DNA of 64,000 nucleotides, taken from Oegoconia quadripuncta (taxonomy: Eukaryota > Arthropoda > Insecta > Lepidoptera > Autostichidae). The translations under genes and the position numbers were made by a program. The notes under the pieces were generated by a model. It was not told the origin of the DNA, did not search any database, and saw only the letters and a program-made list of their open reading frames with translations. Below are positions 34,501 to 39,504 of the stretch, in pieces (within the stretch, counting starts at the first letter, position 1; each line of letters begins with the position of its first letter). The stretch lies in the NCBI GenBank assembly GCA_949316235.1, contig OX438749.1:5102914-5166913 (forward strand). Reading direction: 5' to 3'.

Positions 34501-35646
34501 AGCAATAACTTCCCCCATCAATGAGAATGTCACGGATGAATGACGAGATGAGATCGTTTCGGACCACACATCGTAAAGTGAACAAAAAACAGATAAAGGA
34601 AGACACGTGCCTTCATGCATGGCCCATAAATCGACGATTAACGTTTCGTAACGGTTACTTTGTCAATGTACCTACTAGTATATGGGATTCAATTATGAGT
34701 ATTATGAGTTAGACAAATAGCAAACGAAATAGGCAACAGATTATGATGATTAAGCATGATGTGTTATAGCCGCCAATCCGCTCTGGGCCGTGGGCCCTCG
34801 AGATTCTAAAACATGGAATGTGTCATCTGCCAAGCCGCAGTGGGCTGGCTGTGGACCCTCGAAATCGTGATGCATGATATGTTTCATCTGCCAATTCGCA
34901 CTGGGAAGTAGCCATCGAAATCCTGAAACATGACGTGTTTCATTCATCCCTAAATCTCTGCACTTGGCCGTGAGCGCTCCTAATCCTGAAACATGATATG
35001 TTCCTTCCGCCAATCCGCAGTGGCCTGGCTCCACAGCCAGGCAAATCTCTGCACTTGGCCGTGAGCGCTCCTAATCCTGAAACATGATGTGTTCCTTCCG
35101 CTAATCCGCAGTGGCCTGGCTGTGGACTTTCGAAATCCCGATGCACCCTCGACATCCTTAAGCAATGGTGTGTTTCATCCGCCAATGTGTATCGAGCAGT
35201 GACTCCTCGAAATCCTGAAGGATGATCCGCCGTCCGCCAAGCCTATCATTGTGAAGGAAGTCATGCAGGAGTCGTTAATTACATGTGCATTATTTACAAA
35301 GGACCCTACAGTCGCAAAGGACACAAACAAATCATATTGCTTCGACGGAGTATACATAGTACATTTCTTCACGTTACCACAGAATGTCATATCTATCTAA
35401 GTTTTAAAAGAGATAATGTTGGTGGTATTCATAAAAAGACGTTTTGTTAAAACTGACCTGTGAGGCAGCCACCCTAGTCTCCCAGGCGGGCGAGCGTAGG
35501 TGTTTCATTAGCCGGCCTAGCAAGCGATGCAGCTCCTCTGGATGCGCCTTCTGGATTTCGCCCAGCTGCCTGGCCGCCGCTCGCCTTGTTGCCGCGCCGG
35601 CGCCTGCCTCGAGTAGGACGAACAGGCGGTCCAACCTGGACGACAT
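1575..35646 (-). CDS. BTAF1: BTAF1 / Mot1, TBP-associated Swi2/Snf2 ATPase; N-terminal HEAT region, 21 exons (3' part off window)
   Basis: BTAF1 is a nuclear ATPase that removes TBP from DNA; HEAT repeats at its N-terminus hold TBP. Exons (minus strand): 35458-35646, 26824-26887, 24516-24653, 22450-22604, 21206-21413, 19732-19940, 19088-19183, 17899-18075, 16053-16315, 13962-14262, 13585-13728, 12773-12926, 11629-11714, 9790-9930, 8335-8447, 6655-6751, 5955-6097, 4872-5090, 4298-4425, 3581-3714, 1575-1722. All junctions are GT..AG and every phase matches its neighbour, giving about 1,102 residues. Hallmarks in family order are SRLDRLFVLLEAG at the start, APVRETCAQTLGV near residue 356, the WEARHGA motif twice, DRFGDFVSD, and LPEKLNPVVRPLMES near residue 910. 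Recognition is from memory of the human protein (about 1,850 residues). The ATPase domain must continue left of position 1. The exon 12 and exon 19 acceptors are the least certain. Exons are GC-rich and introns AT-rich. Confidence 0.95.
2225..2645 (+). pseudogene. RTE-like retrotransposon fragment (reverse transcriptase C-terminal region)
   Basis: Read on the plus strand, this stretch keeps blocks typical of the C-terminal part of insect RTE-like endonuclease/reverse-transcriptase proteins: a QRAVERAMLGV block, then RRTKVTDIV, then KGQWAGHMAR. The family's closing wording RPVTMGIWGSPM and an 'agctgtggacgtcttttggc' end follow. In-frame stops (near 2348 and 2527) show it is dead. It lies in the BTAF1 intron between exons 20 and 21. 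Confidence 0.75.
3040..3292 (+). pseudogene. 3' end of a non-LTR reverse transcriptase ORF
   Basis: The plus-strand reading ends in IYNKLPDELK, KLIKWLTSNCFYSVKEYLEF and a stop. This is a clear relative of the C-terminus of the longer minus-strand copy at 37610-38890 (IFNKLPDSF..KKLIKKWLTEKCFYGIKEFLEF). The rest is frameshifted. It is a fossil insertion in a BTAF1 intron, probably without function. Confidence 0.7.
5091..5954. other. BTAF1 intron 17, no recognised content
   Basis: AT-rich at 5100-5640, then a more balanced block at 5640-5830. I see no protein similarity and no family A/B/C SINE in it. The only long frame is an open stretch continuing into exon 17 in the antisense direction. 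Confidence 0.4.
6146..6500 (+). repeat. SINE family A with a second, inverted family A copy inserted in it
   Basis: A plus-strand head (A-box-like 'tggctcaatg', B-box-like 'gggttcaatccccagcgggg') runs to about 6230. A poly-T run and a minus-strand family A tail and body (about 6231-6450) follow. The plus-strand body then resumes near 6452 with 'taatcggtttggttgg'. The order of parts fits a 5'-truncated minus copy landing just behind the head of a plus copy. Confidence 0.7.
6870..7115 (+). pseudogene. 3' end of a jockey-like non-LTR retrotransposon
   Basis: The plus strand retains the end of a reverse-transcriptase ORF (FIMRTAKVWNSLPA-like, then YNLGIFKSRVNRHL-like wording) followed by 'caggtgagattgtggcc' and a long poly-A near 7088. 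The same element end is better preserved at 28255-28830, which confirms the assignment. It lies in the BTAF1 intron between exons 15 and 16. Confidence 0.7.
7930..8325 (+). pseudogene. RTE-type retrotransposon fragment
   Basis: An open plus-strand frame encodes KIEKGMLKWFRHVERTNDRR, KEIYDAKVDGGVGRERPR and RTYHDQIGDILKK. These are standard C-terminal blocks of insect RTE-like endonuclease/reverse transcriptases. The element end 'gtcaggatcctagcaagt' and 'cctctacgggaaacagg' follow. It lies in a BTAF1 intron. The reading frame is short and lacks the catalytic domain. Confidence 0.7.
8590..9013. mobile_element. MITE-like element, copy 1 of 2
   Basis: The ends form imperfect inverted repeats: 'gggtctttacctatgaaatt' on the left and 'aaatttcataggtaatggac' on the right. 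A second copy with the same interior lies at 46890-47303. There is no coding capacity. The superfamily cannot be named from the sequence alone. Confidence 0.65.
9163..9350. mobile_element. Fold-back repeat (inverted arms)
   Basis: The left arm 'tttagctcgcttggttcgat' is mirrored by 'gtcgaagcgagctaaa' on the right, with 'accaaattta' also paired. A diverged relative at 27010-27425 has been split by a SINE. Confidence 0.55.
9376..9690 (+). repeat. SINE family B (variant), split by a retroelement tail
   Basis: The tRNA-like head 'gttgctggttcgaatcccgc' and 'gaatacgaacatttat' are followed at about 9470-9572 by a piece ending in 'caataaagagtatttgtatt'. The family B body then resumes ('agtcatggatgtttatataa', 'tgcttagttt'). 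The same interrupting tail occurs at 18150-18215. Confidence 0.6.
10032..10915. mobile_element. Palindromic MITE split by a non-LTR retrotransposon end
   Basis: The outer parts ('attcgtgtaatttccataaa' and 'gattaag..ttccccaag' through 'ggaattacacgaattaaa') match the two arms of the intact palindromic element at 43022-43400. The centre is replaced by a foreign segment of about 620 bp. The 8-mer 'ttgattaa' occurs at 10078-10085 and again at 10703-10710, fitting a target-site duplication. Confidence 0.65.
10086..10702 (+). pseudogene. 3' part of a non-LTR reverse transcriptase (108-codon frame plus 3' UTR)
   Basis: The frame at 10133-10459 encodes RDRFKVYNTLTFSSQYIFEN, HDVNTRNKDKLAGHISRLRK and GLCIRFFNKVPVDIQNLP. 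This is the wording seen at the C-terminus of many insect jockey/CR1-type reverse transcriptases. The 3' UTR ends in a short 'ttgattttgatt' repeat rather than poly-A. A near-identical copy is at 44560-45090, and minus-strand 3' ends are at 14545, 19192, 24150 and 49310. This is a 5'-truncated insertion, not a host gene. Confidence 0.8.
11070..11345. repeat. Short SINE family A tail piece and a (GATT)n-tailed retroelement end
   Basis: 11070-11140 resembles a minus-strand family A tail. 11150-11345 contains 'gaaaatagcttcggacgg' and 'aaataaaggattcttagctt', then a (GATT)n tract. The same blocks recur at 36617-36700 in a different order and orientation. The element type is not resolved. Confidence 0.45.
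12161..12790. repeat. 71-bp tandem array spanning the BTAF1 exon 12 5' splice site
   Basis: Units begin with 'cacgccgctggg' at 12161, 12232, 12303, 12374, 12445, 12516, 12587, 12658 and 12729, exactly 71 bp apart, about 8.9 copies. The only difference I see is one base in the first unit ('tgtatctg' instead of 'tgtatgtg'). On the minus strand each unit carries the last 18 exon bases plus the donor CTGG|GTCAGT. Only the copy at the right end joins the real exon. The others lie in the intron, and 71 is not a multiple of 3. The short open frames across it are by-products of the repeat. Confidence 0.95.
12773..12926 (-). CDS. BTAF1: BTAF1 exon 12, donor repeated in tandem
   Basis: It encodes a variable linker (SNSQSEGEAGEV, then NQKWYLGGG) followed by the conserved RNVMRARTSAAHILG, which aligns with the VVMRARMMAAKLLG block of human BTAF1. 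It ends in phase 1 at CTG G|GTCAGT, and joining to exon 13 at 11714 restores ..HILGYLSCYL... The upstream acceptor is chosen at a TAG before GAGCGGCG; an in-frame alternative CAG lies about 30 bases further in. The donor lies inside a 6-bp hairpin, GGGTCA-GTG-TGACCC. Confidence 0.85.
12927..13584. other. BTAF1 intron 11, no recognised content
   Basis: Mixed-composition sequence. I found no family A/B/C SINE, reverse-transcriptase wording or inverted repeat in it. Confidence 0.4.
14360..14545 (-). pseudogene. RTE-like retrotransposon end, minus strand
   Basis: It contains 'agacaagacgtccactgctg', 'acataggtctaccccataga' and 'ttccgcgatatttatccgt', the reverse complement of the closing part of RTE-like elements. 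Similar pieces lie at 22795, 30100 and 51420. Confidence 0.55.
14545..14790 (-). repeat. 3' end of the non-LTR family seen at 10086 and 44560
   Basis: The reverse complement of the 3' UTR: 'aaaaatgctttggtacacag', 'aagaaactcgagaggttgct' and 'ttcattattaattgtgaa'. It has no coding part. Confidence 0.7.
14850..15000. repeat. Dispersed repeat shared with 34060-34180
   Basis: Both places contain 'aaccgtctcgccg' preceded by 'cctacata' or 'cccacata', with a 'gaggttttagt' or 'ggttaggttttagtggg' block ahead. The type is not identified. Confidence 0.45.
15044..16172. repeat. 128-bp tandem array spanning the BTAF1 exon 9 5' splice site
   Basis: Nine units, marked by 'actcactgcagcagctgcgc' starting at 15044, 15151, 15279, 15407, 15535, 15663, 15791, 15919 and 16047. 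The step is exactly 128 bp except for the first unit, which lacks 21 bp. The units look otherwise identical. On the minus strand each unit carries about 120 nt of exon 9 coding sequence and its donor CTGCA|GTGAGT. Only the unit at 16047-16172 continues into the rest of the exon. 128 is not a multiple of 3, so the copies cannot extend the protein in frame. GC content is very high compared with the flanks. Confidence 0.95.
16053..16315 (-). CDS. BTAF1: BTAF1 exon 9, donor and exon end repeated in tandem
   Basis: This exon encodes EVACSCGALEHLVGGLADGA, then VVARLYGLLHAQDDLAAP and NSYLALLAALMALPQAAQLL. It matches the HEAT region of BTAF1 just after WEARHGALLGFKYLLAARQ. The acceptor is GCAG|GAGGTG in phase 0. 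The donor at 16053 (CTGCA|GTGAGT) leaves phase 2, and exon 10 starts with C, giving LLHPIDLTDVLPRLWP. Reading through the donor meets TGA at once, so use of any more distal donor copy in the array would truncate the protein. Confidence 0.92.
16640..16905 (+). repeat. Old dispersed repeat (copy 1), left part
   Basis: It shares 'taagtattt..aaaccaa', 'cctatgacactc', 'cttcgaaatcgg' and 'gccgtttaggctaca' with 18790-19000, 33000-33500 and 39190-39470, and in reverse with 32560-32700. No coding capacity and no clear ends. Confidence 0.55.
16919..17306. mobile_element. 388-bp insertion flanked by an 11-bp direct repeat
   Basis: The 11-mer cacatcattat is at 16908-16918 and again at 17307-17317. The related sequence at 40571-40760 (opposite orientation) has the two flanks joined with only one copy of the 11-mer, so the segment between is an insertion and the 11-mer a target-site duplication. 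I see no poly-A tail, terminal inverted repeat or second copy in the window. Origin unknown; it could be a retrocopy or an unlisted short element. Confidence 0.7.
17318..17460. repeat. Repeat shared in inverted orientation with 40571-40722
   Basis: It contains 'caacactagctgtatcaaca', 'actcacgattgaccacaaat' and 'gtacacgcagacgggaacat', which recur as reverse complement at 40571-40690. The match is close over more than 100 bp. Confidence 0.75.
17605..17705 (+). repeat. SINE family A, head only
   Basis: The tRNA-like head with an A-box-like 'tggcccaatg' and a B-box-like 'cgggttcgatccccagcggg', ending soon after 'gtactaggtttgg'. The body is missing. Confidence 0.65.
18235..18395 (+). repeat. SINE family A, 3' part
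   Basis: It starts at 'ttccggttgtcagagataag' and ends after 'taacccgttatacat' with an A-run. It is directly followed by a minus-strand family C piece. Confidence 0.7.
18405..18560 (-). repeat. SINE family C, body fragment
   Basis: The reverse complement of the body seen at 62050-62190: 'gggccatagtccaccgcgct', 'aatgcgggttggggacttca' and 'cctcacgatgttttcct'. Confidence 0.6.
18790..19000 (+). repeat. Old dispersed repeat, copy 2
   Basis: Same ordered blocks as 16640-16905: 'tctatgatacttaggagatc', 'ttgtacttcaaaatca' and 'catagaaatctacatacata'. Confidence 0.55.
19192..19470 (-). repeat. 3' end of the 10086-type non-LTR retrotransposon, minus strand
   Basis: It begins with 'aaatcaaatcaaaaatgctt', the 3' tail of the element read in reverse. 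It continues through 'ttttcccctgagaagaacaa' to the last codons of the reverse-transcriptase frame near 19440-19470. It lies in a BTAF1 intron between exons 6 and 7. Confidence 0.7.
20003..20270 (+). repeat. SINE family B, near-complete
   Basis: The tRNA-like head has an A-box-like 'tggtgtagtggttagaaact' and a B-box-like 'cgcgagttcgaatcccgcta'. The body follows ('acatgtgtacccgagttatg', 'tagtatatcaaccatctgg') and ends near 'tgtgtgtatgtctaagg'. A second copy follows within 85 bp. Confidence 0.75.
20352..20615 (+). repeat. SINE family B, second copy
   Basis: Same structure as the copy at 20003 and on the same strand, with 'gtcgcgggttcgaatcccgc' at the B box. The two are about 85 bp apart, so they are two insertions or a local duplication. 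Confidence 0.75.
20845..20935 (+). repeat. tRNA-like sequence, probably a SINE head
   Basis: It contains 'cgttgtctagtggcaagcga' and 'cggttttcgaatccggctaa', which resemble A and B boxes at tRNA spacing. The expected acceptor stem does not pair well and a T-rich stretch follows. I read it as a decayed tRNA-derived repeat, not a tRNA gene. Confidence 0.4.
22795..23430 (-). pseudogene. RTE-like fragment split by a SINE
   Basis: 22795-22930 holds the closing RTE-like blocks in reverse ('cacaggacggccacttttga', 'ccagagcgatgggttggaag'). The reading resumes at 23262-23430 ('gagctctcatgacccaacgg', 'tgccctgcaatccgctgggc'). The SINE at 22931-23262 sits exactly between them. Confidence 0.6.
22931..23262 (-). 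repeat. SINE family A, near full length
   Basis: The reverse-strand copy runs from a short T-run and 'atgcacaacggattggtact' through the body to the head 'gattcggaggtcgccggttc' and 'tggctcaatttaaacaa' read in reverse. It is inserted into an older RTE-like fragment. Confidence 0.8.
23780..24090 (+). pseudogene. RTE-like retrotransposon fragment
   Basis: The plus strand keeps a decayed version of the 2225-2645 fragment: a QWAGYKQ block, a CPPTR block, then the closing 'tatggggaggcctgtatgtt' and 'ggccgtcctgtggctgttat'. Several stops interrupt it. Confidence 0.6.
24150..24465 (-). repeat. 3' end of the 10086-type non-LTR retrotransposon, minus strand
   Basis: It opens with 'aaatcaaatcaaaaatgttt' and runs through 'aagaaactcgagaggttgct' to 'tctaaataatctgatatttt'. 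It ends close to BTAF1 exon 3. Confidence 0.7.
25032..25325 (-). repeat. SINE family A, minus strand
   Basis: T-run, then 'cttgacctcaatcacacctt', 'actggctatcttatctctga' and the head remnants 'taaacccaatgttgtttaca' and 'tgagccacggagg'. The head lacks part of the B box. Confidence 0.75.
25330..26823. other. BTAF1 intron 2 stretch, little recognised
   Basis: AT-rich. A short family A tail piece is at 26640-26700. 26450-26600 resembles sequence often found beside lepidopteran microsatellites ('aatcgatttggttgaaac'). I see no gene. Confidence 0.35.
27010..27425. mobile_element. Fold-back repeat split by a SINE
   Basis: The outer parts ('actaaatttagtaccacgta' and 'ctttacgtggtaccaaacag') match the fold-back element at 9163-9350. 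A minus-strand family B SINE lies between them. Confidence 0.5.
27085..27322 (-). repeat. SINE family B (variant), minus strand
   Basis: The reverse-strand head 'gggattcgaacccgcaaccg' with 'cactacaccaacctgtcgtc', and the body 'catgactcaggaataaatgt' and 'actaagcaaagcttgtacta'. Confidence 0.75.
28255..28830 (+). pseudogene. C-terminal part of a jockey-like reverse transcriptase
   Basis: Across frames the plus strand encodes RSCMEY, then WDGSAKYQLVALDSVDRRDK, HSITAKLQSLEHHRKVACLS, LHNLIPPSQFHLRT and FIMRTAKAWNSLPA, followed by YNLGIFKSRVNRHL and the element's 3' UTR. These are standard blocks at the end of lepidopteran non-LTR pol proteins. At least two frameshifts and a 5' truncation make it inactive. 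It lies in BTAF1 intron 1. Confidence 0.85.
29199..29395. repeat. SINE family C with inverted head
   Basis: The tRNA-like head lies on the minus strand ('gggaatcgaacccggacctc', 'aaccgctgagccaccgac'). The body right behind it reads on the plus strand ('tgctcttgaacggtgaagga', 'aaaacatcg'). In the normal copy at 61952-62245 both are in plus orientation. The junction falls at a shared 'ccgac'. Confidence 0.6.
29713..29990 (-). repeat. SINE family A tail, tandemly duplicated
   Basis: Two adjacent copies of about 130 bp of the family A 3' part, both minus strand. Each runs from 'cacacctgatgttaagtgaa' to 'tctttgacaacggaaaca' or 'tctctgacaacggaaaca'. Confidence 0.7.
30201..30522 (+). repeat. SINE family A, near full length
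   Basis: The head has an A-box-like 'gtggctcaatgtaaacaaca' and a B-box-like 'cgggttcaatccccagtggg'. The body is complete and a short A-rich tail ends near 30522. Confidence 0.85.
31585..31725. repeat. tRNA-like sequence followed by an inverted SINE A head
   Basis: 31585-31655 looks like a decayed tRNA ('cgaatggtgtaatgggtagt', 'gtgggtttgaatctcggga'). 31663-31725 is a minus-strand family A head ('acctccgaatcgtaaaccca', 'tgagccacagagg'). Neither is a plausible tRNA gene. Confidence 0.45.
31865..32120 (-). pseudogene. RTE-type retrotransposon fragment
   Basis: An open minus-strand frame encodes ESKLHAAEMRMLKWMSGVPR, KLKVNRLAWYGHVMRRDE and MDVDEWKGEKKVEEV. This is the wording of insect RTE-like endonuclease/reverse transcriptase C-termini. 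The rest of the element is absent. Confidence 0.75.
32560..32700 (-). repeat. Old dispersed repeat, copy 3, minus strand
   Basis: The reverse complement of the 16640-type repeat: 'attttgaagtgcgaggtgtc' and 'gttagattcg', with 'gcctaaccggctcg' ahead. Confidence 0.45.
33000..33500 (+). repeat. Old dispersed repeat, copy 4, split by a SINE
   Basis: The left part 'aagtatttaaaaaccaataa' and the right part 'accataaaacgtaccctatg', 'actctggagatcaagacgaa' and 'cttcaaaatcggtgaaaccg' flank a plus-strand family A SINE. Together they give the order seen uninterrupted at 16640-16905. Confidence 0.6.
33063..33402 (+). repeat. SINE family A, best full-length copy
   Basis: About 340 bp. The tRNA-like head has an A-box-like 'tggctcaatgcaaac' and a B-box-like 'cgggttcgatccccagcggg'. 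The body is intact and an 18-base A-run closes it at about 33385-33402. It was used here as the reference for the other family A pieces. Confidence 0.9.
34750..35265. repeat. Diverged minisatellite in BTAF1 intron 1
   Basis: About seven imperfect units with a 'gccaatccgcagtgg'-like core, at 34771, 34830, 34889, 35008, 35100, 35178 and 35231. A well-preserved 84-bp duplication (about 34963-35035 and 35047-35119) contains 'cacttggccgtgagcgctcc' in both copies. It lies about 190 bp downstream of BTAF1 exon 1. Long open frames through it are a result of the repeat and do not look coding. Confidence 0.75.
35458..35646 (-). CDS. BTAF1: BTAF1 coding exon 1 (start codon)
   Basis: This exon encodes 63 residues starting MSSRLDRLFVLLEAG and ending in VAASQ, followed by a CAG|GTCAGT donor in phase 0. 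The ATG at 35646 is the only in-frame Met before the conserved SRLDRLF block, which sits at the very N-terminus of the family, so the start is well supported. Intron 1 is the longest in the window (35457 to 26888, about 8.6 kb) and is filled with repeats. No 5' UTR exon or core promoter could be recognised upstream. Confidence 0.93.
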
Positions 35647-35739
35647 GTTTCATTAACAATAATTGATTTGGGCAATAATAAAAGCGTGTAAAAATTTAAT
35701 TGAATCTGTTGGGGTGGAGGCAGGCTGGGAAGACATCAG

Positions 35740-35990
35740 TATCTAAATAATAAATAAATACATCGAACACTTACACCAATCATCAGAATCTAGTCCCAAA
35801 CTAAGCAAAGCTTGTCCTATGGATACTAGATAACGGAGAAACATACATTAATATTTATATAAACATCCATGACTCGGGAATAAACGTTCGTATTCATCAT
35901 ACAAACATTTACCCCTCACGGGATTTGAACCCACAACCGTTGGTTCCGCTGACAGGGTCACCATCCACTACACCAATCGGTCGTCACAGT
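35740..35990 (-). repeat. SINE family B (variant), minus strand
   Basis: The reverse-strand head 'cgggatttgaacccacaacc' with 'cactacaccaatcggtcgtc', and the body 'catgactcgggaataaacgt' and 'actaagcaaagcttgtccta'. It sits about 100 bp upstream of the BTAF1 start codon, so it may lie in or near its promoter. Confidence 0.75.
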
Positions 35991-35999
35991 ACTGTCACA

Positions 36000-37609
36000 A
36001 TATGGTGAAGAATATCGTAACTTTTTCATAATTTAATAAATTATTTGTCTGTGCTATATCGGTCTACACTGTAAAGATAAAATTTTAACTTAAATTAGTT
36101 CTACATTAAAAATACTTAAAAAAACGCGCTTTTAATGATAATGACATAGTCTAACAGAGTATGTAAAATTTCGTATCCGTGCTATTAGGTACCCGATAAA
36201 AAGTTGTCCTCGTGAGGAGACGATAGCTGCAGCATCAGTTCATGTCTATCATACGAGTATAAATGTATTGTCATCAGAACTGAACGAGTTTGCAAAATAT
36301 GAGCTCCTTGGGTAAACAGGAAATGATTCTAATTTAATTTTTTAAAGGGACATATAGTTACACATTACTACATAAATGGTTGGTCTGTGCATACATACGA
36401 AGTAAATAAAACAATTTAATTTTAACAGTTGCAAGGCTACTACAATTTAGAGCGATTCGAGTGAGAAAGAGTCGCGCGCGACATAGTCTTAGTCTCTTGC
36501 AGCTGATTGGCTGTCGCTTGACAGCTGTCAACTTGACCACCAATCTTTGTAGCTTTGAGGCTTTGAGAGATGTAGGCACTCTTACACACGCGACTCTTCT
36601 TCCACCTGCTCTCTCTCTAACGAAAATAGCTTCGGACGGCCATAACTTCGGACTTTTTCTTTTGAGAAAGAAGCTAAGAATCCTTTATTTGCATGAGGAG
36701 GAATTAAACTGCTTATAAACTATTACAATGACTGTTGTATAGCAGCACACTTTTTCGGCAGGATCTGCACAAGACGCGGTGGTGTAGGTACTTATGGAGG
36801 CATAGGATTTCCAAGTGACCGATCGGTGGTTCGAACCCCGACGTTATAAAATTACGTATCAATTTTATACTTTTTTTTTCTTATTAATAATTATATAAGC
36901 AACTGATTTCTGAATTAAATACTCTGACTAAGATTCACCGATGAGAAAATACAAATAAACGATACAATAACCTAGTCGCTATTGATACAGGTTTATCCAA
37001 AATTGATTGAGCCAAATACATCGTATTGACTCAGCTTTAATTTTCTCATCGATGTATCTCTTTCATTTCGGCGTATAGCACACTCCATCAACAAGTGTTG
37101 GACATCCTCAACTACTCCACTCACTTCACAGTTAAGAGTGTACTGGGATCGTACAATTTGTTTGCTAAATGATACTCTTGATAATAATTGATATTATATT
37201 GTTCAATAAATATTCATTCATTTATTCATTTATTTTTATTGTGCATGGCGTTCGGGTTGTATATTTGCAGTTGTTGTAGCATTTTTTGCTTCACCAAACC
37301 CTACCTTTGCAGGTGTACACACAGTATTTTATAAGTAAGTTTATTTATGTAATTAATTTCACAAATTTAGTAGGTAATTACATTTACACGTTATTTATAT
37401 TTATACAATGTCAATTGTTATAATAATAAGTAATAGCATAATAGTACAAAAAATAAAATTAAAATAAAACTCATTAAATTAATTAGTCCACAAATCAAAA
37501 TATAGCTAATATCAAAATATAGATATAGCTAAGTCAATAACTCATTTGTCAACATGTTAATATTAGATAATTATGTGAAATAATAGAAAATCAGAATATT
37601 GAAAAGCTG
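36000..37609. other. Intergenic region, repeat debris
   Basis: 36617-36700 shares 'gaaaatagcttcggacgg' and 'agctaagaatcctttatttg' with 11150-11290. 36775-36850 has a faint tRNA-like stretch ('ggtggttcgaaccccgacgt'). 37200-37610 is AT-rich and probably contains the 3' UTR of the adjacent reverse-transcriptase copy. Confidence 0.4.
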
Positions 37610-38890
37610 TCAAAAGGAATCATTTTTGAATTCTAGAAATTCTTTTATACCATAGAAACATTTCTCCGTTAGCCACTTTTTTATCAACTTTTTAAAAGCA
37701 TGTTTATTCTTGTCTTTAAAAGAATCTGGCAGCTTATTAAAAATATCTATACACATTAAATAAGAATTTCTTGATACTAATGTCAATTTTGTTGATGGCT
37801 TAAATAACTTATATCTATGTTGCGATCTCATTTGCCGACTAGACTTGTCCTGTTTTAGTTCAAAAAGATACTCATATTTATGTACAAACAGGCACACTTC
37901 CATGATATACAAACATGGCAAGGGCAAGATATTATATTTCCTAAAATATGGACGACATGAATCCAAATAATCTAGTCCGAACATTGCCCTAATACAACGT
38001 TTCTGTATTAAAAATAAATCATTTATATCTGATGAGTTACCCCAAATCACGATACCATAACGCAGAGAAGAGTCCACATATCCATTATAAGCGGTTATAG
38101 CTGCTTTCAGTGTAACTACTTGACTAACCTTCCTCAGAGCACAAACAAATCTATTTATCTTAGAGCACACACCTTTTATATGGTCTTTCCAATTACAGTG
38201 ACAATCCATAGTTACGCCCAGAAATTTTGTTTGCGTCACTTGTTCTATAATTTCTCCTTCATAGTCAACATTTACATTTTGGGAATGTCCTTGTGATGTA
38301 TAAAATTGTATATATTTAGTTTTATCTATATTTACTTTTAAGTTATTTGCTGTAAGCCAATTAATCGTTCGTCTCAGTGAATCATTAATTTGCTGATTGT
38401 ATGTCGGCAAATCCCTACCATCAATTAGTATAGTCGTATCATCGGCGAATAGTGTACATTTATGATCTCTATTTAGGCACTTGGGCAAGTCATTAATATA
38501 TATCACAAATAGTAAAGGTCCTAAAATGCTGCCCTGCGGCACACCAAAAATATTATTTATATAAGAAGAATTATATTTTGCAACTGTTTTACTTTTCTCA
38601 CAGTATCCAACACACTGTACACATTGTATTCTGTCATAAAGATATGATTTAATCCAATCAAGTGCGGGACCACGTATACCATATTTGTATAATTTATAAA
38701 GCAGTCGTTTATGGCAAACAAAGTCAAATGCCTTGCTCATATCCATAAATAAAGCAGTAATGGGAATTTTATTATCTAAACAAGTCATTATATATTTTAC
38801 TATCTTAAATATTGCTAGAGAAGTACTTCTATGTTTTCTAAACCCATGTTGTTCATCTATAATTATATTATTTGATTCTAGAAAATTTAT
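37610..38890 (-). mobile_element. Non-LTR retrotransposon reverse transcriptase, 5'-truncated
   Basis: The frame is open for about 425 codons. RT blocks in order are DEQHGFRKHRSTSLA, FMDMSKAFDFVCHKRLLYKL, FGVPQGSILGPLLFVIYIND, the catalytic FADD in CTLFADDTTILIDGRD, KTKYIQF and TKFLGVTMDCHCNWKDHI, with a C-terminal RCIRAMFGLD region ending at TGA 37610. The endonuclease domain and the start of the ORF are missing upstream of about 38890, as in 5'-truncated LINE insertions. The RT core has no internal stop, so the insertion is fairly recent. I would class it with jockey/CR1-like elements; the clade is not certain. Confidence 0.9.
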
Positions 38891-39189
38891 AATACACTAT
38901 AAAAACATGTGAAAAGCGGTGATTTTGCTATGATAAGGAGCACACGCGATTTGTCTGGTAATCGAACGTGAACTGAAGGGCAAGCGCGCGGCTCCTCGGA
39001 TGATGGGGTAAAATGCTGACGCTAATACAATAATAACATGTGCGGTTTGATCGTACAAGGAGTGTCAGTTCTTCTCATCAGATATACAAACTTGTTTGAA
39101 GGATAGTGACAGGGACGTAGTCTAACAGCTAACTTAATTAATAGTCAGTAGACTATTAATTAAGTTAGAGCTAGTAAGCTCAAATTAAT

Positions 39190-39470
39190 TAGAAAAAACC
39201 CGGCAACAAAATTTAATATTTTGTGGGCGTTATGTTGAAATTTTTACCATATATTGTATCCTCTCCGGTGAGTAAGACGAATCCAACGACACTTTTTTTT
39301 TTGTATGCACAACGGGTTGGTACTTGACCTCAATCACACCTGATATTAAGTGAAGATGAGGTCGAAGGTGGAAGCGTACTGCCCCGGAAACCCCAACATT
39401 TTTCTACTTCGTCTAGCCGTTTAGGCTATAGGAGGTAGGTACCATAGAAATCTACATACATACATCCGAA
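39190..39470 (+). repeat. Old dispersed repeat, copy 5, split by a minus-strand SINE A tail
   Basis: 'aaacccggcaacaaaattta' and 'gtaagacgaatccaacgaca' on the left, and 'cttcgtctagccgtttaggc' and 'catagaaatctacatacata' on the right, match the 16640-type repeat. 39290-39400 between them is a family A 3' part in reverse. Confidence 0.6.
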
Positions 39471-39504
39471 AATCACTCGTCAAACAGTCGCATTCGCTAT
39501 TCGT

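Noticed and set aside
34750..35185. Coding exon for a repeat protein on the minus strand
   Set aside because: Open frames with repeated GHCGLAEGTYHVSG-type wording exist, but they come from the minisatellite, differ in frame between units and lie in an intron of BTAF1.
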